A DNA stretch of 64,000 nucleotides, from the NCBI GenBank assembly GCA_920105625.2, contig OV050030.1:113876814-113940813 (forward strand), written 5' to 3'. Origin of the DNA: Clusia tigrina (taxonomy: Eukaryota; Arthropoda; Insecta; Diptera; Clusiidae). Numbering within the stretch: position 1 is the stretch's first letter; each line of letters starts with the position of its first letter. The position numbers and the translations under genes were made by a program. Shown here piece by piece: positions 33,927 to 43,831 of the stretch. Under the pieces are notes generated by a model. That model made no database searches. It was not told the origin of the DNA and saw only the letters and a list, made by a program, of their open reading frames with translations.

Positions 33927-34306
33927 GTGCGCCACTGTTGGCACCAGCTGAGCCTCCGGATACAACACCTTTTCTCTCGATTTTGAACCGATGGCAAAAA
34001 CTGAAGGCGCTGGCCCATGAATTCAGCGTCAGGTGGAAAAACGAATATCTTCTCGAGAGTCAACGGCGGAGTTAGTGGCGGACGGCTCAAGTGAATGTCA
34101 AGGTGGGTGAGTTAGTGGTTGTGCGGGAAGACAACCTAGCGCCTCAAGAATGGCGGCTTGGCAGGGTCACCGATACACACCGTGGTCCTGATGGAAAAGT
34201 GCGTGTTGTGGATGTGCGGACCGCACGTGGAATGCTAACCCCACCTATCACGAAGATGGTGATCCTACCGGGAGAAGAGCCGCCTCCTTCCAGCGGAAGG
34301 GTATAA
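33927..34306 (+). pseudogene. BEL/Pao integrase C-terminal domain, first copy
   Basis: Reads APLLAPAEPPDTTPF, then NRWQKLKALAHEFSVRWKNEYL, a stop near 34075, then VKVGELVVVREDNLAPQEWRLGRVTD and DGKVRVVDVRTARG to 34306. This is the domain that ends BEL/Pao integrases (DUF5641-like). It is about 90 percent like the copy at 58235-58615. The integrase core upstream is absent; copia sequence abuts it. Confidence 0.85.
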
Positions 34307-35060
34307 CGTACCTTGTACTTTTTTATTTTATAGCTTTTATGTTTTTTTCTTAGCTCTATTCCCTTCTTGTACAAATTAATTTTTTAATATTTTCTGAGAT
34401 CTCGACCCACTCGGTGCACAAGACCCGCTACTCGCTGTCTGACGGGTGTTGCTTTTTGTTTGCCAGTTTTTTCGAGTGTGGCCGTGCTGCCACCTCCAGT
34501 CCCTATGGCAGTGCCACCGGACCCAGCAGCGCCTCGTCGGGCCAGGTCAACTACATTCGATCTCCCATCGAGCTTCACCTCTCTGTCGCTGGCGCCACCT
34601 GGCTGCGTGGTTCCGGAAGCGCCAAACCAAGGTCAAGAGGAGACCAGGCGGGAACTATCCTGCGCTGTTCCGCCCTTTCTGGGTATTCCGAAGAGACCGG
34701 TGCAGCTACGCCCTACTCTGCAGATCATCTGCACTATATATTAGCAGATGGGCCACCGCATTGAGGGGTGCGCAGGATTCCTGAAGCTGCGCCCTCGGGC
34801 ACCAAACTACCCTCCATGATGCCTGATTGTATGAACGAATAAGAAAAGTAGGTCAGTGGCTCGTGCAATCAACTGCTGTCTCTATTTCTTTTGTGAAGCA
34901 GGGCCGGTTACGGGTAGGAATTGGTTTCCTGAGCATTGTGGGCCCTTTTGTCGTAGTGCGTTTAAACGATAAGTGTTGGGCGTGGTTTCAGTGCGGTTGC
35001 GTTCGGAGGTGTAGATAAGCCAACATTGAGCTGCGTTCGCAGGCGCATAAGTTCCGCAAA
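34307..35060 (+). other. BEL/Pao LTR and leader region, limits unresolved
   Basis: Non-coding interval between pol tail and gag. Its first about 180 bases recur at 58616-58804, as expected of an LTR. It includes CACTATATATTAGC at about 34731, a possible TATA region. A 94-residue Pro-rich ORF (34460-34744) is not supported as a gene. I find no convincing primer site, so the LTR end is unknown. Confidence 0.55.
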
Positions 35061-36299
35061 ATGGTGGACTCGTATATTTCGGCGGCAGATGAACTTCTGA
35101 TGTTCATAAGTCGTTTTGAACGTTGCTCACCGGACACTCACTCCATTATATCACTTCAACTTGATGAAGCAGAATTGGATGCTCGGTGGGCTTCGATTAA
35201 ACCGGCAAAAATAACTGACATGTCCGAGGCGCGGGTCATGAAAGACGGTGAATCACTGTTAGAGTCAATCGGACAGCGGTTCGAGTCAAGCTTTGGTACT
35301 TTTAAGCAGGGTCGTATTTTGATCGCGGAAGTGAGACAACGTTTAGAACAGGCAACTCCCGTTCCTACTAGAGGGGAGCCATTTTTATCATCGGCGCACA
35401 GCATCCACGTACCCCCTTGTAATATCCCTCCCTTTGAAGGGAGTTATGCTGCATGGCCAACGTTTCTTGACATGCTTACAGCACTATTCATTAACAATAT
35501 GCGGCTGTCTAATGCGGAGAAATTCTACCATTTGTCCCTTAAGACCCGGGGAGAACAACATGAAATTGTCTCAAAAATTCCAATTACTGAGGCGGGTTTT
35601 CAGCAAGTGCGGGAAAACTTACTGGAGGGCTACGACAACAAGCGCATCCAGATCAACAAACAATTGAAGACACTGTTGGGCCTTGACCCGGTAAGAAGAG
35701 AAGATGGTGGAGAAATTAAACGCCTACAGCGTGACATCGGTAACTGTATCGCTGCACTGACCTCTTACGGCATCGACGTTGCGAGTTGGGATGCCATTTT
35801 AGTATACTTGTGCTCCATGCGTCTGCCTGAGCTCACACTGTCCCTGTGGGAACAGACTATAGGGGACCGCGCAGATATTCCAGAATGGAAGGTGATGGAT
35901 GACTTCTTGTCATTGCGGTTTCATACACTCGAGGCGATTTCGGATCTCCGGTCGCAAGGCTCAAGCTCATCACAAATAAGAGTTCAGCCGAATCAATCGC
36001 GATCAGCACGGGTGCTAACCCATCCAGTAAGTGTTACACCGCAAGGGTGCAAAGTTTGCAGGCAGTCTGCACACTCTGTGCGAAATTGTCCTGCGTTCCA
36101 GGCCGCCACCGTATCACCTCGATGGGCGAAATTGTCCTGCGTTCCATGCCGCCATCTTATCAGGGCGGTGCGCAAATACGGGTTGTGTGTGAATTGCTTG
36201 TCAGCTTCGCATACAGTGGCAAATTGCCCCAGCTCCTTTTCGTGCTCCACCTGTCAGAAGCGGCACCACACTCTGCTGCATACGGACTCGCCACGGGGT
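35061..36299 (+). pseudogene. gag: BEL/Pao gag, cut by a 412-like element
   Basis: Starts at ATG 35061. It has a Pao-type Gag with PPFEGSYAAWPTFLDM near residues 120-137 (DUF1759-like), a long helical region, then zinc-binding Cys/His motifs: CKVCRQSAHSVRNC near residue 330 and CVNCLSASH followed by CSTCQKRHHTLLH near residues 375-410. A 46-bp direct duplication (36080-36125 and 36126 onward) lies between the zinc motifs. Homology stops at 36299 where a foreign LTR begins; the 57 bases of open frame beyond are LTR sequence. Confidence 0.9.
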
Positions 36300-36797
36300 T
36301 GTTGTGAGTTAGAACCAAGCTACCTACGTGTAGTTGACTCACAGCATCGACGATAATAGATGCCACACTCTGTGGGATTAGCATGTGCTAAAATTGTTTA
36401 ACAGTAAAACATTCTTTTAGGGTCTAAGTATTTTAAGCTAAAATGGTTTGTGTAATGTTACTATGTAAACTTATAGGGTATTACAGTTCCGCAGTCGAGT
36501 CGACGAGGGCAGCGTAATGCACCGTCGCCACTTTTGTACTACGTCAGTTGGCTTGACCAACTGACACCAATTAGCAGGTGCGGAACTGGAACACCAGAAA
36601 GGTCAGTTCACAGACTGACATAGGTGTTAAGAAATAGTATATAAGATTTAGTATTTGTAAGAATAAATCTTCTTGTGATTTTGACTTCTAAACGAAAAGT
36701 GTCTGTGAGTTTTATTTGGGCCAAAGTGGTTTAGTGTTTCAGGTACACGCGCGCACAACAGAAGGACGTCCCGTCAAACAAGGACAATACCCCAACA
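36300..36797 (+). repeat. 5' LTR of the outer 412-like copy (498 bp)
   Basis: TG...CA ends, TATATAAG at 36638-36645, AATAAA at 36662-36667, and a 9-bp-stem hairpin at 36543-36565. Similar to the LTRs at 40492, 50832, 55681 and 59086. Confidence 0.9.
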
Positions 36798-36800
36798 TTT

Positions 36801-36813
36801 TGGCGCAGCCGGT
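36801..36813 (+). other. Primer-binding site of the outer 412-like copy
   Basis: TGGCGCAGCCGGT three bases after the LTR; the same site occurs in the inner copy (50816-50828, minus) and the third copy (59384-59396). The tRNA is not identified. Confidence 0.75.
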
Positions 36814-38356
36814 CTTAAGGACCTACAGGAGGAATCCCAGGGCAAGGAACCCTGTAGCAGGGAAGAATCCTGCAACAAAAATCAAAGGACCAAGATGTCA
36901 TCGGAAAAAATAATGGTGAGTAGAGTGTATATTAGCGTAATCTAAGTAGATACTTCTGCGACCCTGAAGGCGCCGTAGCGCTGGTCAAAGAAGTTGCAAC
37001 ATACAGGCGCGTTTGCGCTGTTGCACGCAGCTTTGAATGGCAACCATAAACCGTCAGTATGATCGGACGGTCTATGTATGTTCATCCTAGCTGTGAGGAT
37101 TTTTTTGTGGGGGTTTTGTTTTTGTTTGTTGTTAGGGATATATTTGGATACACATTCTTTTTCATTTGTATTTTTAAACAATTAAATACCATGAGCTTAG
37201 GGTATTAGGAAGAATATAAATGTTTTTATTACGTTGCGCATACGTTTCGGGTTTATTGTTGAATATGGATTCGAGTTTCCGGGAAAGAATGTATATAAAG
37301 ATAATATTTATGGTGGAATGTTAATTAATGACACCTTTGAGAGACATTTAAGTTGTTTTTGTAATATTTAAATTCTGATGTTCTAAATTTATGTTGTTTG
37401 TAAACAAACATAAAACATTTGATTTAAATATTTGTCTTTATAAGCTTAGAGTATTAGGCAAAAATGTTTGCAGACAACACGTGTTGTTGCATCAAAATTT
37501 GTGTAGTTCGGAAACTACAATTCGCGTAGCAACTTTAAAGCAATTTTTCGCACGAAAAAACAAAGCAGCTAAGCATATCATTGTACTGGAATGAAAATGC
37601 GTATGATTCTGCTGTAAAATTTTTCTTTGGGTATGAAACTTTTTGGAAACAATTTTATGAAACCAAAAACATCTTCAGAATTAGGAGAAATATTTTAAAT
37701 GATCAATATTTACCTACGGTAGTTGCGTAATAAATTAAGTGTAATTTTTTATACTCTTAATATAAGTATAATTTTTATACTAGTATAAGTATAATTTTTA
37801 TACTAATATAAGTATAAATTTTATTTTATTTTTTTACTAATAGTTTATTTCCGCGGCATTACACTAAGGAAAAATAGAGACGAAATCGTGTTGAGTGAGA
37901 ATTTAATCAATCACAATTGTTTTTTCTTTGATTTTAAAGAAAACAAAAGTTGGAGATTAACCTGGAAGCACTGAGCGACAACTGAAGGATATAACGTTGT
38001 TACTGAAGGACGGAAAGCGGTTTGGGCTTAGGAAAAGAGGAGGAGAGCCAAAGCGGGAACGGAAGCGACTGGCGTGTTTAAGAGAAATACTGAAGGAGCA
38101 GCAAACTGTGGAGGTCCCTATGCCGTGGGAACAAGCAAATAGATTGTGGCAAGAGGTATGCCAATTGGAGGAGCAACAATGCAAGAGACGTGGTATGCTA
38201 TAGGAATAGTATCATTGTTATTCTTAATTTGTTAGTTTAAGTATCACAACTAGTTTTAAAAAAAAGTATTTGTTGATTAATAAAATTTATATAAAAAGTA
38301 AGAAAACGAATTTGTAGCATTTATTACGGCGTCATGGATAAGCATTTGATCGGTCT
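36814..38356 (+). other. Long leader of the outer 412-like copy
   Basis: No gene firmly supported. It contains a 14-bp palindrome ACAACACGTGTTGT at 37474-37487 and a small hairpin at 37503-37518 that recurs in the other copies, and a three-copy 22-25-bp AT-rich repeat. A 68-residue basic, helical open stretch at 37997-38203 lacks an ATG (first codon TTG); a function cannot be assigned. Confidence 0.65.
37743..37825. repeat. AT-rich tandem repeat, three units of about 22-25 bp
   Basis: Units contain ATTTTTATACTA and TATAAGTATA in tandem. Found only in the outer copy's leader. Confidence 0.8.
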
Positions 38357-40491
38357 ATGGAAACGCCAAGAGAAGCTATAAGATTGCTGGAAGCTCAAAA
38401 GCTGCAGAGCGAGGCAATCCATAAGAGAATCAGAAATTGTAGGAAGGATAGCAAGGCAAGGAAAAACAGCGCGTACTACCGTTAGCGCATGGCGGAATTA
38501 GAAGCCTTGTTGAATACATTCAATAATAACAACGAGGAGTTGTTAAAGTTCAAGAACTGTTGTGGTGACAAGGAGTACTTCACCAAGGATTACCCGTTAC
38601 ATGTCAACGGTTTGACACGGGACTGGTTGACCAAATTCAGATTGGATCTAGAAGAGCTGGAAGCACATGAAGATAGTCCTAGTTCGCAGGAGGACAAGGC
38701 TCAAGACAATCTTAGGTCTTTACAAACTGAGGTAAAATTATTCGCAGAAAAATTGTTTGAACAATTGGAAGCAGCAACGAGCAAGAGTGAAGCCCAGGTA
38801 CTCTGGAGATTAGCGAGAGACAGTGGAAACTTGTCAAGTTTGGAAGCAGAAGACCAAGCATTAGCGACTATTGAGAGTCGAACAGAGGAGACATTTTTCC
38901 AAGTCTTCAAAGATACTGAAGAATTGAAGATAAATACGAAATTTCTCGAAAATAAAACTAGAGTACTTTCTAGGCAACTCCGGGAAACTGAAGAAGCCGC
39001 ATCGCATCTGGAGAGGGAAAATTTAGAGCTTAAGAGAATCGGGGCAACTGCTAAGCCAGCAAGAGTAAGATCGGCTTCAACCTCTCAAATACAAACGCAG
39101 ACAGTACTAGCTTTGCCACCAGAAGTTCGCTGGCCGGAGTATTTAACTCCGGAAGGGATAGGTCGTGTGGTAAAGCCTGGATTAGTATTGAGTGGAGAGA
39201 GTAAAGCGGAGTTTTCGGTTGACGCATCTGAAATCGGTGTCGAGCCATTTTCTCCAGGAAGTTCCATATATAATAAAAATAAGGGATATCCACCAAAGGA
39301 GCCAGAAGCAGTAACGGTACAGGAAAGTCTCGATACAGTAGACAATATTTCGCCTGTACGAGCAAACGGTCGAAGACTAATAAGTTTGAGTCCGTCACTG
39401 GTTAAGTACCTCTCAGATTCGGGAGAAGAGAATCTGGAAACCCCCACAGAGGTTAACGCTAATTTTTCATCAGAACTTAAGCAAGCACGTAGGAGTAAAA
39501 TGGGCATTCTGGAAGTAGCTCATGCGGTGGAGAAGCTGCTGCCCATGTTCTCAGGAGTCGACTTGTATGATCTGAGAACTGAGATACGGCGCTTCAAAGA
39601 AGGTTGTGAGTTAGCGCAACAGAGTCTTCCGGAGGCAGAAGGGGAACACTTGATAAAGTGTATTAGACAAAGAACCACAGGTGATGCGTTTGACTTACTA
39701 GCGCATAGCTCAGTAAGCACCCTGCCGGAGTTATACGCACTTTTAGATCGGACATATTTGAAACAAAAGTCGTACGACTGTCTTGTACGGGAAATACAGG
39801 AATCAACTCAGAAACCAGGGGAGGAATTGAGAGCCTGGGGACGAAGGCTCCAGTCTCTGGGGGAACGCTGCTGAGACAGAAGCCAACAGGCAGTTTCCAG
39901 GAAACGTTGCAGCATACAAGGCTCAAGTAGAACGAGCTATGATTTCTGTGTTTAAGGCAGGTCTGATAAATAGGGACTTGGGTAATTATACTCTTCATCT
40001 CACGCAGAGGAGTATGGCGGAATTAGTTGAAGCGGTCTCTTCCGCCGAAGCAGCAATCCAACAGCGAGCGACAATAGGTGGACTCTGTTGGACTAATGCT
40101 CCTGCAGAGGTAGGACCGGTACAGCAGTGGAATCCAAGTTTAGTCGACAGATTGATGGACCAGATTCTGCAACAAAGAGACCAAGGATTCTTAGTCGAGA
40201 GATTCCAGCCGAGGAAACCTATTTGCTCATTCTGCCGTAAGCCAGGTCATACAAGGGATGATTGTGTTACACGCAAAAACACGTCCTATTGTATGCAGTG
40301 CCAAACATATGGTCATAAGGCAAGTAGACAGTGCCAAGTAGACACTGAATGGAATCAGAATAGAAGGCAGCCAGCGTCGAGGCGCCCGTATCCACCCTTG
40401 AGTGGCAGCAGGGGTAGTAGTTCACGAGTTGATTCAACGGAAGGAATTAACCAAGGAAGGAGGAGCAAGAGGCTCTCCAATACCACGTACT
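38357..40491 (+). pseudogene. gag: 412-like gag, outer copy
   Basis: Aligned with the inner copy, gag starts at ATG 38357 but meets TAG at 38483-38485; the open part runs 38489-39874, then a frameshift near 39870-39900 moves it to the frame that continues to the insertion point 40491. It has a long coiled-coil-like N-terminal half (Glu/Leu-rich to residue about 190), the segment LPPEVRWPEYLTPEGI shared with the inner copy, a capsid-like region, and zinc knuckles CSFCRKPGHTRDDC and CMQCQTYGHKASRQC near 40220-40335. Split by the inner copy at GTAC. Confidence 0.9.
40488..40491. repeat. Target-site duplication GTAC, left copy
   Basis: GTAC before the LTR at 40492, repeated at 51289-51292 after the LTR ending 51288. 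Confidence 0.88.
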
Positions 40492-40975
40492 GTTGGGGTC
40501 CTCGTGTCCTTGCTTGGCGGGCGACGTCCTGTCGCGGTTCTTCCGGGCGCGTGGCTGCAAAATCAAGAACCCTAACGTAGAGTACAAACACTTTCACTTT
40601 TCAGGTTTTAAAACACAAGAGAGCTTTATTCTTAAAATGCTAGTTCTTATATACTATTTACAAATAAACATTACAGTCTACGTCTTCACTTTTCTGGTGT
40701 TCCAGTTACGCAATTGTTATTTGGTGTCAGTGGCTCAAGCCCACTGACCTACTGCAAGTAAAAGTGTCGTCGGTGCATTCTAAATGCCCCTCGTCAGCTT
40801 GACTGCGGAACTGTGACACCCTAAAAGTTTACATCATAATTAATGAATATTCACTATTTATTTACAATATTCGCACCCTAAAAATATGTGCGTTCTTAAT
40901 GAATTTAGTAAGAGCCGGTGCTGTGAGTCAACTACGCGTAGGTAGCTTGATTCTAACTCACAACATCCCTCCCCT
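40492..40975 (-). repeat. 3' LTR of the inner 412-like copy (484 bp)
   Basis: Ends match 50832-51288. It has about 27 extra bases near 40575-40600. An 8-bp-stem hairpin lies at 40726-40748. The polypurine tract AGAGGGGAGGGAT adjoins it at about 40976-40988 on the minus strand. Confidence 0.92.
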
Positions 40976-43831
40976 CTTTCTGAAAGAAGTTATTGCAACT
41001 AACTTCCATTAAATCTCTACAATATTTTTCTTGCACTGCAAACATATATGTGCATCGATTGAACTCTATATTACAAACATATAATTTGTTTTTATTTACA
41101 TCTTTTTTTTTTATTTTAAATCGCCTTATTTGGGTTCTGTCAAGGGGTTTTTTTTTCTTTTTTATTATTTTCTTTTCTATATATTTCTTTTTCTCTAGCT
41201 TTTATTTTCTTTTGTAGTTTTCTTTCCTTTATTTTTTTTTTCTTCACTTTGCTTTTGTTTTTTTTTTTTCTTATTTTTATCCATCATTATTTTTTTTTTT
41301 TATAATCCCCTTTTTATAATTTGGTCTTTCATTGACTCTTTTCTCATTGGCGTATATACAAACATCTAAACAATAACACATTTCTACTCTATACATAAAA
41401 CCTTATATTATACTGCGCTCTCTGCTACCCGCTGGTCCATTTGACGACCGTCGTTGTCGGAGTGAAGTCCCTCGATGAACTCTGCATACCCCTCCCTTCT
41501 TTCTGGATCAGTACGTACAAAGATGTTATAGGTTGGCGATCTGGTTTTCCATTAAAACTTTGCTTTTAGTGGCCTTCTTCTTTCCATTTATATAGTGTGC
41601 CCCACGGCTGTAGGTGGTACTGCCTCTGCTTATAGTATTCAACTTGTAAAAAACATTTGGAATACATGACAGATTACAATACTCCGTCTTACTTTGCAGC
41701 AATACGTTTTATGGTGGAAGTATTTCTCTTGAGCTTCCTCATAATGGTATTGGACATCGTTTGGCTTTGATATGAAGACAATCGGTATTTTTCTGAGATA
41801 CACGTTCAATTATGTAATTTGTGTACTCTGGTCGGTTACCAGTCTCTGTGTCCTCTTGTATTAAATCATATTTCATATGTAAATCACATATCATATGTTC
41901 ATACTCTAGATTGGACATATACTTCAATGAAGCAATTAACTTCCGTGAGCCAAATTTCCTCTGCTTATTATATTTGGTGGTGGTTTCAGTCACCCTCCTT
42001 AAGCTTTTACCCATCTTCAACTTATTCAAAATCGATTCTGTTGAGATCGTGATACACTGGGTGGACATTGTAATATAAAACTGTCCAATGCAAAATATGA
42101 CTCCGCAAGGAAACTTGTTTATTTTTGGTTCTTTATCAATAACTCATCCACAACGCGTTCAAATGCTGCGGCCATATGCCGTTTCGCAAAATTAAAATTA
42201 CATCCGTCGCCATTCATCCCCAAGCTAATATGTTGGCATCTTTGGGGTCACAAACCTTAGATAACTGCCAAAAATCTCTGTTTTTCAAAAACGCATCTTT
42301 CCGAATACTATGTTGGTCCCTTAGTCCGACCGTATTCCAATATCCGTTCTTCCCGGAACTTCCTGCTTCGCTTCAGATCATCAGAGCTATATAGAGAACA
42401 CCTATAATAATTTTCTTAATTTCCTAGTATACATTTTAGTTTGATATATGTTTAATTTTTGTCGAACATTTCATAAGTCAATTTAATAAATGAATTTCAA
42501 AATTATATAATATTTAAATAAATACACTATAAGTACTATATATACTCTTGGGTATAACTTCCTAATTTAGTATGATTTTTGTTTTTAACACTTATTTCAT
42601 TATAAAGTTAGATTTTAAACAATTAATTTTTAACTCTAATTTTTTCTAAACTACCTTTAATTTTAATCTGAACTTTTACTCCGATTATAATTTTTTTAAT
42701 CTGTAACTTTTCTTAAACATACGCTATTCCTGAATATATAAACAAAAAACAATATTTCTACAACATGCTTTTTTACATAATTGAATGCTATATCATTCAA
42801 TTTGCGTCCACTCGTCTTCTCCCCTTACATTATCGGATTCGCTACCGTATCCTGGACGAAAAGAGGACTGGACTATGCGTTTTCATAGCCATATAGGGCA
42901 TCAGTTTTGCTCTGATTAATTTTCCGTGCTCTTTTTCAACACGTGAGTTATCACTCATTTCAACTTTGAACCAATTCATTGGCCCTCCGACAAAAACCAG
43001 ATTATACAAAATAATCCCGTTTGTGTCAAAACTTTGTCCATTGCATGACTATACCTTTCATCGCATACAATTACGTTTTATTTAAATTTACTTCTGGCCT
43101 GATATGTATATATCCATTATCGATTCTATTTTCCATCCTGTAATTAGCTCGTATATGAATACATACATACATTCAAGGCGCTTTAAATTACGTAGAATTA
43201 ATTACTAACGTTATTTTCCCCAATTAACTATACATTTTTTCAAAGTTCCATACGCTAATTTCCTAATCAATAAACAGTTAAAACCTATGTACGAGTATAT
43301 CTACATATAGCCTGCTGCAGTATCTGCAAATATATACATACGCACATACCCATTCCTCCTAACTAGAATACTTACTTCTTTAAATATACATTCGTACATT
43401 CATTCTTTATCTTATACACATATATACATACTCGTATATATACTTACTTCACCAGCAGTTCCGTTGCCTGGCGTTAATGCTCATGCATCGAATTTCAGTG
43501 CATACACTGCCGTATGTATGTATGTACATATTCGAAGTTTTGTTTTATATTACTTACCCACGACTGTCTTATTATTTCATTTTATTTTTTAATTACGTGC
43601 AATATTTATCATTATTTAAAAAAAATATTTTTCCCTACTATGCTTCGTTCGGCCACAGTGCATAATAAGCACTTTTATTACGTCAACTTTAATCGCTCGA
43701 TTTTAAGTGGCACACTTCTGCTGGCCTTGGCTTTGAAAATCGGAACTGTGTGTGTTATTTGATACACACACGTACATGTTTACGTTGTTATTTTTGTGTT
43801 TACACTTGTAAGACACTGCTAACACATGTCT
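40976..43831 (-). other. 3' non-coding region of the inner 412-like copy
   Basis: About 2.9 kb between the integrase stop and the LTR, where env would lie in other elements, with no recognisable env. It is A-rich on the element strand near 41100-41340 and has TACATACATA-type simple repeats near 43150-43450. A 109-residue minus-strand ORF (41739-42068) is not recognised and not seen in the outer copy. Two blocks, next to each end, match the outer copy (53108-55663); the middle is diverged. Confidence 0.6.

Noticed and set aside
34460..34744. Pro-rich 94-residue ORF in the BEL/Pao LTR region
   Set aside because: Its first part lies in LTR sequence that is not open at 58616-58804; no homology recognised.
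37743..37825. CRISPR-like array
   Set aside because: Three contiguous AT-rich units without unique spacers in a eukaryotic retrotransposon leader; a simple tandem repeat.
37997..38203. Independent small gene in the 412-like leader
   Set aside because: No ATG, not visible in the inner copy; recorded only as an open stretch of the leader.
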